The notes under the pieces: generated by a model
Seen by the model: the letters and a program-made list of their open reading frames with translations, nothing else
What the model was told of the DNA's origin: nothing
Database searches by the model: none
Source: Mycolicibacterium chubuense NBB4
GTDB taxonomy: Bacteria > Actinomycetota > Actinomycetes > Mycobacteriales > Mycobacteriaceae
Assembly (NCBI RefSeq): GCF_000266905.1
Contig: NC_018027.1
Coordinates: forward strand, 4,464,001-4,528,000
DNA length: 64,000 nucleotides
Direction: 5' to 3'
Made by a program: the position numbers and the translations under genes
Shown here: positions 52,138 through 61,334 of the stretch, piece by piece
Numbering within the stretch: the first letter of the stretch is position 1
Layout: every line of letters begins with the position of its first letter

Positions 52138-52514
52138 TTCGCCATCCTCCGGCGCCTAGCCGGAACCGGCCCGGCGCTCCCCGATGCCGTACCGCTGTCT
52201 AACTCGGTCACCCAACTCCGCAGCGGTGAACGCGCCTCGAACAAACTCCATCTGATCCGCCCGGCTTGCGTCCGTGCTCTCTGAACCGTCCAGTTCGGTG
52301 CTTGCGACGTGCCGCGAGAACAGCCGCCAACCTCCGCCTCCGGTTCTGCGGCTCGGTCACTGTTCAAGCTCGTCCGGCTCGTCGGCGCGGGACTGGTACT
52401 GCCACCGTCTTGACGACGCCGATCCTGCGACTCTGCGGGCCCATAGATGTCCCGGGGGAGACTGTCGTCGACCGGCGCACTATTCAGCGATTCAACGACC
52501 TCGGTCGCCGGAAT
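52138..52514. other. Region between the small gene and the integrase: no secure gene
   Basis: On the minus strand a 31-codon frame from ATG 52251 to TAG 52156 (MEFVRGAFTAAELGDRV...) ends just before the ribosome site of the 60-aa gene and may be a remnant. Nothing else has family character or a convincing start. Confidence 0.4.
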
Positions 52515-53188
52515 TTATCGGCGCCTCTGATTCATATGCACATCGTCCGCCGGGCTGTCGACCTGCTGCACGCGACGAGCCGCAGCTTCGAGCCGGTGCG
52601 CAACGTCGTCGAGATCAGACGGAAATAGCCCGGCGTAGTGGTTGAGGGTCGTAGCGGCGGATTCGTGGCCAAGCAGCCGTGCAACGGCAACCACCGAGGC
52701 GCCGCCTGGATCGCAGGAGATGCCGCGGTGTCGCGGAGATCGTGCGGCGTAATGTCCAGCCGCGCAGATTTCACGGCGTCATCGAAGACGTCTCGCCAGA
52801 AGTTTCGGTTGCGAAGTGGCGTGCCGCTTGCTGAAGGGAATACCAGTTCCCCAGGTCGGCGATCGGCGCCAAAATCGGCGAGCATGGCCGAGACCATCGC
52901 AGGGATCGGCACCGTCCAAGCTTGATGATCTTTCACCGGGGCCATCTCGCCGCGCGGTGCCTCCTCGGAGTACGCCCGACGGACATGGAGCCTACGGGAC
53001 ACAAAATCCACGTCGGACCACTGCAACTCGGCCAATTGGCCCCACCTGAGACCGCAGGACCCACCAACGAGGACGATGACGCGGTCGCGCCGTGAGGGCA
53101 GATCGGCGGCTCGATGCAATGATTCACTAGGGTGTCGCGGAAAGCTCTGAAGATTCCGCCCGTGTTCGGGAGCGTTACTCGAAACCAC
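52515..53188 (-). pseudogene. Tyrosine-type site-specific integrase, truncated and frameshifted
   Basis: The first frame gives RVIVLVGGSCGLRWGQLAELQW (catalytic Arg I) through PHDLRDTAASPAIQ (HxxR). Near 52700 the frame breaks by one base, and the next frame continues GASVVAVARLLGHESAATTLNHYAGLFPSDL with the GH motif and nucleophilic Tyr, to a TAA at 52515. The N-terminal arm-binding and core-binding parts are missing or unrecognisable upstream of 53188. Every catalytic residue survives, but split over two frames, so the island should no longer excise by itself. Confidence 0.85.
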
Positions 53189-53485
53189 TGCGCTAGCGGC
53201 AATCTGGAACTATGCAACCCCGCTGTCACCGAGTGCCAGCGTGTCACCCCGTCAACTGTTCGATACATCTCGCCTCCACTTGCACCATCGGGCGAGTGCG
53301 ATCCCCGGAACTGACACGTTGCACCCGTACTCCGACACTCCAGTCTGCGGACGACGTGGACTCCCGCTGGCGGCGCGCGCATCGTTCCCGCCGTCTGACG
53401 CACGACACTGAGCTACTGAGCTACCTTGACATTGGACAAGCAAGTATTTCGGAGCAAAGAAGGCGGAGATTACCGGGGGCTGTGA
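53189..53485. other. Upstream region of the island operon, no gene seen
   Basis: 297 bases with stops in all likely frames. It probably holds the decayed 5' part of the integrase on one strand and the promoter of the two-gene operon on the other. A TTGACA-like element occurs at about 53427, but no well-spaced -10 is visible. Confidence 0.4.
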
Positions 53486-55858
53486 ATGAATACATACGAT
53501 TTCCACACTTTGTCGCCGATAGACTTCGAGTTACTTGTTCGAGACTTGCTCAAGGAGCACCTTGGTGTTCGATTAAAGGCATTTGGCCACGGCCCTGACG
53601 GGGGCATCGATCTTAAGTCCTCGGACAACGGCAAAATAACAATCGCTCAGTGCAAACATTACCGGGGATCATCCTTCAGCGCCTTGAAAAGTGCCGCAGC
53701 GGCAGAAAAATCTAAAATGGACGAATTAAATCCTGACTACTACTATTTTGTAACATCGCAGCTGTTGAGTCTGACGCAGCAGCAGACTTTGGTTGATATT
53801 CTCACGCCCCACCTCACCGACACGGCCCAGATCTACTCCCAGTTAGACCTGAATGACCTAATTACGGAGTTTCCGAATGTAGAAATAAATCACTTCAAGC
53901 TTTGGATGGCATCTTCTACGATTTTAAAAGAAATCGTAAACAGTGGTATCTGGAACCGAAGCAAGGCTCTACTCGAGGAAATCCAGGATCGGGTCCGCTT
54001 ATACGTCAGCACATCGAGCTATCAGAAAGCCACGCAAATGCTTGCCGACAAGCAAGTCTGTGTGATTAGCGGAGCTCCTGGGGTCGGGAAGACAATGCTA
54101 GCCGACATGCTTGCGCTTGCACAGTGGCAAGACGGCTGGAAAGTAGTCGAGTTAGAATCGAGCGCAATCGATAAGGCTTGGGATGTTCTCGATAGCTCTG
54201 AAGACAAGAAGCTCTTTTTCTACTTTGACGATGTATTCGGCCAAACCGATATACAAGAGCGCCTAAGTCGGGATAACGGCAAAACTGTCGCGCGCCTCAT
54301 CAATGCCATTAGTCGGAGACCTGGAAAACAGCTTGTCATCACCACCCGCACACACGTGCTCCAAGAGGCCGAACTTCGCGACGAGGCGGTATCACGCGCT
54401 GGGCTGCGCGCTCGCGAATGTGTTGTAGAGGTGACCGAATACACGCGAGAGATTCGCGCACGGATCCTTTATAATCACTTGTACTTCAGCGAATTGTCGC
54501 GAGAAACTATCCGAGGCTTTGTCATACAGAGGTTTTATACCCGCATCATTGACCACAAGAATTTCACCCCTCGATTGATCGAGTTAACGATCGCCCAGAG
54601 CAGCTCCGAGGGAGCAGCTGAAGAATTGCTCAAGAGGATGTTACACGCTCTCGATCATCCAATGGAGTTGTGGGGCCCAAGCTTCAGAGAATCGCTAACG
54701 GAGACCGCTCGAACATTGCTAATGCACCTTGCGACTTTTCCGACCACAGGCACCGCGATAAGTAGAGTGCGAGCAAGCGCTGCAGGAGCTTCGACTCCAC
54801 TTGAGTTTGAGCGAGCACTCAAGCAACTCGACGGAAGCTGGATTCAGATCGCTGGAAGTGCTAGTCGCAACGAGACGTATACCTCGTTCGCCAACCCCAG
54901 CTGTCGCGACTTTGTTCTCTCCTTCATAAATTCACACGCCGAGTATGCAATCGTGCTGGCCCAAAATGTTCTTGGACCCGACCAGCTAGCCCAGCTTCTG
55001 CGATACGCGCGGTCTGTGGACCGAGACCGATCCTTGAAGTATCCGCTGCTCGGGTCGAAACTGCGAGACAATTCGGGCCAGATTGCCCAGGCGATCTCGG
55101 ACACCTGGGCTAGAACTCTGAGCACTCTGCGAACCGCGCCATCTGATGCGCCAGCGACACTTGAGTCCTTCTTAGGGTCTGCCGCCCATCTAAATATGGG
55201 CATAGAGGACTGGATTATGGACCAGATCCTCTCCCTTTCGAGATATTCGACCTACCATTCATTAGACGGACACAACTGCGAGGAACTGACGCAGGCTATT
55301 CGTGGGTCGGGCCGCAACCTTACGACTGATGCTGAGCTTGAAAGCTGCAAGATCCTCTTTCTAATATGGTGCGATGTTATCGGCTACCACGACGAATGGC
55401 ATACCGTGTTCGAGTATCGCCATTGGCTTGACGAAGAAGTCGGGGTGAACTGGACAGACGACGACGAGTCTATCCTCTACAACTGTTTCGACCAATGGTT
55501 GAGAAATGAGTTTGAGAACGTGCTACCGAATGCCGAGAAAGAATCTGATGCCGAAGCTTATATTGCTGATATACGTGGCGTCGCCGCTCAGTACTTCGAC
55601 TTAACCTCCTTTTCATCGCGATTTGACAGCATAGAAAGGGACGTTTATGAGCATTTCAACAGATCATTCGAGCCAGATTGGGATGATTATCGAGAAATGT
55701 ACGCCGCTCGCACAGTGGCTAGCTCTCAGCACGTCATCGAGTTGGACCTGAGCGATGATGCCTACGAGGACGACGAAGCCCCTGAACCTGTCGAACCACG
55801 GCAATCGCCGACACACGAGGAAAGCAGCATCGACGCGATGTTCAACCACTTAAGGTAG
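53486..55858 (+). CDS. Restriction-endonuclease-like / STAND NTPase protein (putative defence effector)
   Basis: 790 aa. Residues ~8-110 are an Mrr-type PD-(D/E)XK nuclease: SPIDFELLVRDLL (E15), GPDGGIDLKS (D38/D42), TIAQCKHY (Q55, K57). Residues ~165-330 are a STAND-type P-loop NTPase (novel STAND 3 pattern): SGAPGVGKTMLA (196-206) and LFFYFDDVFG (D248, D249), then KQLVITTRTHVLQEA. The remaining ~450 residues are helical (sensor-like), with an acidic C-terminus. In known antiviral STAND proteins (Avs) a phage protein triggers oligomerisation and nuclease activity. The codons are A/T-richer than the chromosome. The partner gene starts 5 bases downstream. Confidence 0.85.
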   Translation: MNTYDFHTLSPIDFELLVRDLLKEHLGVRLKAFGHGPDGGIDLKSSDNGKITIAQCKHYRGSSFSALKSAAAAEKSKMDELNPDYYYFVTSQLLSLTQQQTLVDILTPHLTDTAQIYSQLDLNDLITEFPNVEINHFKLWMASSTILKEIVNSGIWNRSKALLEEIQDRVRLYVSTSSYQKATQMLADKQVCVISGAPGVGKTMLADMLALAQWQDGWKVVELESSAIDKAWDVLDSSEDKKLFFYFDDVFGQTDIQERLSRDNGKTVARLINAISRRPGKQLVITTRTHVLQEAELRDEAVSRAGLRARECVVEVTEYTREIRARILYNHLYFSELSRETIRGFVIQRFYTRIIDHKNFTPRLIELTIAQSSSEGAAEELLKRMLHALDHPMELWGPSFRESLTETARTLLMHLATFPTTGTAISRVRASAAGASTPLEFERALKQLDGSWIQIAGSASRNETYTSFANPSCRDFVLSFINSHAEYAIVLAQNVLGPDQLAQLLRYARSVDRDRSLKYPLLGSKLRDNSGQIAQAISDTWARTLSTLRTAPSDAPATLESFLGSAAHLNMGIEDWIMDQILSLSRYSTYHSLDGHNCEELTQAIRGSGRNLTTDAELESCKILFLIWCDVIGYHDEWHTVFEYRHWLDEEVGVNWTDDDESILYNCFDQWLRNEFENVLPNAEKESDAEAYIADIRGVAAQYFDLTSFSSRFDSIERDVYEHFNRSFEPDWDDYREMYAARTVASSQHVIELDLSDDAYEDDEAPEPVEPRQSPTHEESSIDAMFNHLR

Positions 55859-55863
55859 CGCAA

Positions 55864-58269
55864 ATGACAGATCAATGGCCGCTACTGGTCGCCGACCCGC
55901 TTGAGGGCGAACAACTGGTCAGCAGTCAACTGCGCCCGCGAGCAGGTGCCGTGGCCATCGATCGATCGGACTACCCTTCGGCGTGCAACCGTGTGCGTGA
56001 CCTCTGCGGAACCTGGGGCGGTGCCGGCATTCCGCTCATTCCGGTCACTCCTTCGGAGAATGTCGATCCGCGTTGGTCGAGAATTCTCAACGAGAGCAAC
56101 ATCGACGGAATCGAAGGTTCTGATCTCTTAGGAGACGACGCGGTGTCCGAGTACACCGATGCTGAAGGCCCGGCATCTGCGCAACTCATCCGCGTCCTAG
56201 TAGACCTCGAACGGAGACCGACTGTCCAAACCGTTCGGGGTATGTCAACCGACGATCCCTGGCATCTCGCGTATCTTACTGTCGCGGGCGATCTTTCATC
56301 CCAGCCGCATCCGCAGAACACCTGGAACGACCTTCGCCGCGATCTAACCTTCGACGATGTCTTGACGATCCGCGGTGTTAGCGAAAACGGTTCTGCAGCA
56401 GGGCTTCTCGCGTTGGTACGCGATTTCTCTGCGGCAACGGCAGTCGAACTAAGCCGATCGAAGCTCCCAAGCGGACTCCAGGGCGGCTACAATAGAGGCT
56501 TCCCATCGTCGTCGCGCTTCGCGTGGAGCGACGACGAAACTTCCCAACGGTTCGGACCCAACATCGTCGTGGTCTTCGAGCCCGGCAGCTCTGAAGATCT
56601 GGCTCTTGTGTGGAATCTGCGAGCAAGATTTCTTCACCCGCTACGCTTTCCACTCGCCGTGCCACTGACATCAACAGTTGAAGATGACATCCGACATCTG
56701 ATCCAATCAGGCGCTGATCACCACTTCGGCTTTGACCACAACCTCGCACTGACATCAATATCCGTCGCATCCGATCGCGTCGCAACACTGGCCAAGAGCG
56801 TCGGGTTTAAGGCCGTCGACCCGTGGGAGCTGCTGCGGCCAATTGGCGGCTACTGCTCAGTGTCCACAGACATCGTGCGATTTAACGGCGGCAAGGCACG
56901 TGTCGCTTCTTTCACACCGAGCGACTTCCAGGCGATTGGAGGTTCGTACCTAGGCAGTCATCAGGGCACATGGATGAAGCGAAAAACCGTTGTCGTTGAC
57001 GCTCCCCTTCCGCCGTCTCGGACAATGAGGCGCCAGATCTACCATGGCGACTCGCACTATCTCGAAGGCCCGATCACGACCGGCGGCCGATCCGACGGAT
57101 TCACGTTGATACGCGTACCATCAGGACTGGAGGTCGTATCGGCTCTATCAGTCGACCACGGGCTGCAATTGACCGAGAGCGCCCCGGGTAAAGCTGCGGA
57201 ACATCTGATCCGCGCAGCGGGACGGAACCTCTCAATGTTCGGATCTGCTGGCGTCGTTGAGACGCTCACCGAGTTGACGCGCGGCCGAAGCGTAAGCATC
57301 GTGAAGCGACGGCTGAACCAGTACCTCGCCGAACCGCAGACCGACGAGTCCTCCGACCGCTACCAGACACTCCTCGATCGCCTCAACCGAGGCCTCGGGT
57401 CACCGGACGCGGAAGAACTCGGTTATCCGACGTTCGATCGAATGAGGCAACTGCTTCGCATGCGTCGTGACGCAGCCCAACAGTGGGTCAGCTGGGCAAT
57501 GGCCGGTGGCCTCATCCTGCGCGGTGTGGAGGCGAACTGCACCCGATGCGGACACAAACAGTGGCGCCCACTAAGCGAGGCCGTTCCATCACTGGTCTGC
57601 CACGCCTGCGGCCAAACGATAGATAGCCCCCACGGATACAACCAGATCAACTTCCGTTATCGGGCCAGTGAAGTCCTGCTTCGGGCAATGAGTCACGATG
57701 TGCTTTCGCATGTGCTCGCCATGCGATACGTATGCGGCAAGCTGGGTGGCAGGCCGCTCGTGTTCGGAGGCTATCCGGGGGTGGAGTTCCGGCCTCTCGA
57801 CAGCGAACGCGTCACAGCGGAAGCTGACGTCATCGTCGTTCTACGCAACGGTGAGATCATTCTGGGCGAGTGCAAGGCAAACGCGCGCGGCCTTTCTCAG
57901 GAGGAGTTGGACAAGCTTTGGCGCTCAGCCGATCAGCTCGGCGCCCGAGCGACCTTCGCCGCGACCTTAGATCGCGCCGTCAACTGCGGCGAAGAGTGGC
58001 GCGTGACCGAGGGCCCCACCGGAAGGCCACACTTCGCCCTCACCGCCGAGCACCTGTTCGATCTTGGCGGCACGATCGGCGCTTCAGGGGAGGATCTCTT
58101 CGCTTGGCGGACAGACTATTCCTCAAGATTTAGCGCGGACCATCAGGAACTCACCGGGGCTGATCTCGCACGTCGGATCGACGAAGAGTTCAGTACGTAC
58201 GTTGAGCGGACCGCGACAGACTACGACCAACACACCCGTGCCCCTTGGACCCGGGGACCGAACGATTGA
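55864..58269 (+). CDS. Large protein with zinc ribbon and C-terminal PD-(D/E)XK nuclease; N-terminus unknown
   Basis: 801 aa. Residues 1-~540 match nothing I know (mixed alpha/beta, e.g. FGPNIVVVFEPGSSEDLALVWNLRARF). C559-x2-C562 and C579-x2-C582 form a zinc ribbon. Next comes a PD-(D/E)XK core: D655 in TAEADVIVVLRNG, then E669-C-K671 in IILGECKANA, followed by a helix LSQEELDKLWRSADQ. It is translated from an ATG five bases after the STAND gene (AAGGTAG before it), so the two products are made together. It is a second nuclease of the same module; a target-recognition role for the N-terminus is inferred. Confidence 0.75.
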   Translation: MTDQWPLLVADPLEGEQLVSSQLRPRAGAVAIDRSDYPSACNRVRDLCGTWGGAGIPLIPVTPSENVDPRWSRILNESNIDGIEGSDLLGDDAVSEYTDAEGPASAQLIRVLVDLERRPTVQTVRGMSTDDPWHLAYLTVAGDLSSQPHPQNTWNDLRRDLTFDDVLTIRGVSENGSAAGLLALVRDFSAATAVELSRSKLPSGLQGGYNRGFPSSSRFAWSDDETSQRFGPNIVVVFEPGSSEDLALVWNLRARFLHPLRFPLAVPLTSTVEDDIRHLIQSGADHHFGFDHNLALTSISVASDRVATLAKSVGFKAVDPWELLRPIGGYCSVSTDIVRFNGGKARVASFTPSDFQAIGGSYLGSHQGTWMKRKTVVVDAPLPPSRTMRRQIYHGDSHYLEGPITTGGRSDGFTLIRVPSGLEVVSALSVDHGLQLTESAPGKAAEHLIRAAGRNLSMFGSAGVVETLTELTRGRSVSIVKRRLNQYLAEPQTDESSDRYQTLLDRLNRGLGSPDAEELGYPTFDRMRQLLRMRRDAAQQWVSWAMAGGLILRGVEANCTRCGHKQWRPLSEAVPSLVCHACGQTIDSPHGYNQINFRYRASEVLLRAMSHDVLSHVLAMRYVCGKLGGRPLVFGGYPGVEFRPLDSERVTAEADVIVVLRNGEIILGECKANARGLSQEELDKLWRSADQLGARATFAATLDRAVNCGEEWRVTEGPTGRPHFALTAEHLFDLGGTIGASGEDLFAWRTDYSSRFSADHQELTGADLARRIDEEFSTYVERTATDYDQHTRAPWTRGPND

Positions 58270-58394
58270 CCAGATCTCTGAACAAGTTTCACCGTCGCGT
58301 ATCTCAATGCGCGGCGACAGACGATTAAATGTGCACTTAGAAAACAAACTTTGTTCTTAACAGCAGCCAAGGGCGTGACGCGCAAGCCATCAGG

Positions 58395-59457
58395 GTCCTG
58401 GGCGAGGATTAGGACGCGGGTTCGGTGGTGGTGGCGTCCGATGCCGATGTGGTGAAGACGTCCGTTGACGCGCAGGGTGACCCGCTCCGGCCTGGTCGAC
58501 GCGGTCGGCGCGGACGCGGTTGTGGGTGTCGATGCGCGTTGCTGGGTCGGCTTTGGGGCGGCTGGTGTAGATGACCGCTGGGGTGGCGCGGTGGAGCAGG
58601 GAGCGGTGGGGGCGGCGGTGGTTGTATTCGGCGGCGAAGGCGTTGAGTTGGGTTTGGAGCGCGGCGAGGGTGTTGGCGCGGGGTTGGCTGGTGAGCCATT
58701 TTTGAGGGCTTGGTGGGAGCGTTCGACTTTTCCGCAGGTGGTGGGGTGGTTGGGGGGAGTTGATTTGGTGGATTCCGTGGCGGTGCAGTTCGGCTTCGAA
58801 GCCGTTGCGTCCGACTTTTCCGCCGGCCAGGCGGGTGGTGAACACCATGCCGTTGTCGGTGAGTGTGGAGTACGGGATGGCATGTTGGGCAATTGCTTTG
58901 GTGAATTGTTCGACGACGAGGGGGCCGGTGACGCGGCGGTGTGCTGTGACCGAGAGGGCCAGGCGGGAGCAGTCGTCGAGCCAGCACAGGATTTCGATGT
59001 CGGTGCCGCCGGCGAGGCGCCAGTGGGTGAAGTCGGCTTGCCAACGTTCGCCTGCGTTGTGCGGCGGCGAAGCGGATGTAGGACGACTTCGGGCGTTTTT
59101 GGGGGCTGGGTTCGACCAGGCCGGCGGCGTGGAGGTGGCGGCTGATCGAGGCCCGGGAGACGTGCAGTCCGTGGTGGTGGTGCATGTGCCAGGCGATGGT
59201 GTGGGGTCTGGCGTCGGTCCTTTGCTGCTGAGTGTGTAGCGCAGTTCGACGATGAGATCGATGGTGTCCTGGGGTAGCCGTCGGGGGCTGGTGCGGGGAC
59301 GCCGGGAGCGGGGTTGGAAGGCGGCGTCGCCTTCGAGGGTGTACTGCTTGATCAGGCGGGAAATCCAGCCTTGCGAGACGGCGTAGTCGCGGGCGACCTG
59401 CGATTGGGAGCGGCCCTCGACGAGGACTGCGGTGATGACCAGACGAGCCTTCGACAC
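58395..59457 (-). pseudogene. IS481-family transposase, multiply frameshifted
   Basis: The family sequence can be followed only by switching frames about five times: MSKARLVITAVLVEGRSQSQ and the helix-turn-helix; TIAWHMHHHHGLHVSRASIS..KRPKSSYIRFAAAQ; GERWQADFTHWRLAGGTDIE and LTDNGMVFTTRLAGGKVGRN; NHPTTCGKVERSHQALK; QLNAFAAEYNHRRPHRSLLHR; and SVTLRVNGRLHHIGIG-type tail. The DDE residues exist but cannot be made as one chain. The element's end beyond 58395 is lost, so it is truncated as well as frameshifted. Confidence 0.85.
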
Positions 59458-59478
59458 CAGCCGAAACTGGTAGATCCA

Positions 59479-59524
59479 CCTATTCGAATGTCTTGAGACA
59501 CCCTATTCCGATGTCTTGAAACAC
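59479..59524. repeat. Two tandem 23-bp terminal repeats of the IS481 copy
   Basis: 59479-59501 and 59502-59524 differ at only two positions (CCTATTCGAATGTCTTGAGA... and CCTATTCCGATGTCTTGAAA...). Read on the minus strand they begin TGTTTCAAGACATCGG, the usual IS481 end. They mark the outer tip of the element, six bases from the attR core. Confidence 0.8.
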
Positions 59525-59529
59525 CACAC

Positions 59530-59543
59530 TGCCGGGGGCACTT
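59530..59543. repeat. attR core of the genomic island
   Basis: TGCCGGGGGCACTT, identical to the tRNA-Arg 3' end and its first 3 downstream bases at 51925-51938. Sequence to its left is IS481, which explains why no longer att identity is seen. Confidence 0.7.
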
Positions 59544-59816
59544 GCGCCGCTGTATGACGTCGAGCGATTGCCTGACATTTCTATGGTCGGCTGATGCCTG
59601 ACAGTTGTTTCGGTTGATCCTTGACACTCCCTGAATGAGGGAGTTGAGCGTGTGTCCGTGGCCATGAAAAAGTCCCCACTGGTGGCCAAGTGGAGGTCCC
59701 CACTGGTGGCCAGATAAAAGTCCCCACCCCGTGTTCGTCGTGTCGATCAGGAACTGTGGGCCCCGATGGTGACGGTGAAGGCGCCAACCAATCGCCACCA
59801 CCATCGGGGAGTTCCA

Positions 59817-61334
59817 TTGAAGTCTGCGAGGGACCGCATGGACATCATTTCCGCCTACCAACAACTCGGGTCCTACCGAGCCGCCGCCGAGCAGTGCGGC
59901 ACCACCCATAAGACCGTCAGAAGGGTCGTCGCCAAGTTCGAAGCCGACCAGGCCGGTGTGGTTCCGGCGCCGCGGGTTGAACGCGGCCATAACTACGATG
60001 CGGTGACCGATCTTGTCGCCGAGCGGGTCGAGAAGTCGAAGGGTCGGATCTCGGCGAAGCGGCTGTTGCCGATTGCCCGTGCTGCCGGCTACCAGGGCTC
60101 GGCACGCAACTTCCGGCGGCTGGTCGCCGATGCGAAAGCGTTGTGGCGCAGTGCTAATCATCGTGGTCGCCGTCCGGCGGTGTGGGAGCCGGGGCAGTAT
60201 CTGGTGATCGACTGGGCCGAGGCCGCGCCGGGACTGTTCCTGTTCTGCGCGGTGCTGGCGTTCTCGAGGTGGCGCTTCGTCCGATTCGCCACCGACCAGA
60301 AGGCGTCCACGACGTTGGCGTTGATCGCCGAGGCGCTGGCCGCGATCGGCGGTGTCCCTGCCCGCGTGCTGGCCGATCGGATGGCCTGCCTCAAAGGCGG
60401 CGTGGTCGCCAACGTCGTCGTGCCGACCCCGGACTACATCCGGCTGGCCGGCCACTACGGTTTCGCTCCCGATTTCTGTCACGCCGCCGACCCGCAGTCC
60501 AAGGGCATCGTGGAACACCTGTGCGGCTACGCCCAGGACGACCTGGCCGTGCCGTTGTTGACCGAGGCCGCCGTCGCCGGCACGCCGGTCACGCTGCGCG
60601 AGGCGAACGCCGCGGCCCTGTCGTGGTGCGCGGAGGTCAACGCCGCGATTCATTCGGAGATCTGCGCGGTCCCCGACGAGCGACTCGGCGTTGAATGTGA
60701 ACTGCTGCAACCACTCCCATCGCTGAGGTTGCAGATCGGGGCACCGTCGGTGCTGCGCAAAGTCGATCGACTGTCCTGTGTCCGGTACGGGTCGGCCCGC
60801 TACTCGGTACCCACCCGACTGATCGGATCGACGGTGGCCGTGGTCGTCGACCACGGCGCGATCGTCCTGCTCGAACCCGCGACCGGGGTGATCGTGGCCG
60901 AACACGAACTCCTCGCCCCCGGCGGCACCTCGATCCTCGACGAGCACTACGACGGGCCCCGCCCGGCACCCAGTCGCGGGCCGCGACCGAAGACCACCGT
61001 GGAAAGACAGTTCTGCGATCTGGGCGCCGACGCGCAGGCGTTCCTCGTCGGTGCGGCGGCGATCGGCAACACCCGCCTCGGAGCCGAGCTCGAGATCCTG
61101 CTCGCCCTCGGAGCCGCTCACGGCGAGGCGGCCCTGGTCGCCGCACTGCACCGGGCGGTGGCCTTCCGCCGGTTTCGGGCCGCCGACGTGCGGTCCATCC
61201 TGGCCGCCGGCACCGGAACACCGCAGCCCCGCCCCGCCGGCGATGCACTCATCCTGGATCTGCCGGTGGCACCGACCCGATCGCTGGACGCCTACAAAGT
61301 CAGCACCATGGTCGACGGCGAGGTGATCCCGTGA
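59817..61334 (+). CDS. istA: IS21 transposase IstA
   Basis: 505 aa from a TTG at 59817 (GGGGAG six bases before; MKSARDRMDIISAYQQLGSY is the family start); an ATG at 59766 gives a longer version. Helix-turn-helix AAAEQCGTTHKTVRRVVAKFE; the DDE integrase core begins YLVIDWAEAAPGLFLFCAVL, with LADRMACLKGG (second D) and DPQSKGIVEHLCGYAQDDL (Glu). No disruption seen; overlaps istB by GTGA. Confidence 0.92.
   Translation: MKSARDRMDIISAYQQLGSYRAAAEQCGTTHKTVRRVVAKFEADQAGVVPAPRVERGHNYDAVTDLVAERVEKSKGRISAKRLLPIARAAGYQGSARNFRRLVADAKALWRSANHRGRRPAVWEPGQYLVIDWAEAAPGLFLFCAVLAFSRWRFVRFATDQKASTTLALIAEALAAIGGVPARVLADRMACLKGGVVANVVVPTPDYIRLAGHYGFAPDFCHAADPQSKGIVEHLCGYAQDDLAVPLLTEAAVAGTPVTLREANAAALSWCAEVNAAIHSEICAVPDERLGVECELLQPLPSLRLQIGAPSVLRKVDRLSCVRYGSARYSVPTRLIGSTVAVVVDHGAIVLLEPATGVIVAEHELLAPGGTSILDEHYDGPRPAPSRGPRPKTTVERQFCDLGADAQAFLVGAAAIGNTRLGAELEILLALGAAHGEAALVAALHRAVAFRRFRAADVRSILAAGTGTPQPRPAGDALILDLPVAPTRSLDAYKVSTMVDGEVIP

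Larger units (their letters stand above)
51936..59543. mobile_element. 7.6-kb genomic island integrated in tRNA-Arg(CCT)
   Basis: Bounded by the 14-bp direct repeat, it starts with a decayed tyrosine integrase oriented towards the tRNA. It then carries a two-gene cargo with visibly more A/T-rich codons than the flanks, and ends with an IS481 copy that appears to have removed most of attR. Confidence 0.75.

Noticed and set aside
52134..52367. A 77-codon minus-strand frame upstream of the small island gene
   Set aside because: Random-looking composition, no start signal; another frame on the same strand looks more protein-like and the Shine-Dalgarno belongs to the 60-aa gene.
59479..59524. The two 23-bp direct repeats as alternative att sites of the island
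   Set aside because: They carry the standard IS481 terminal sequence and have no partner at the tRNA.
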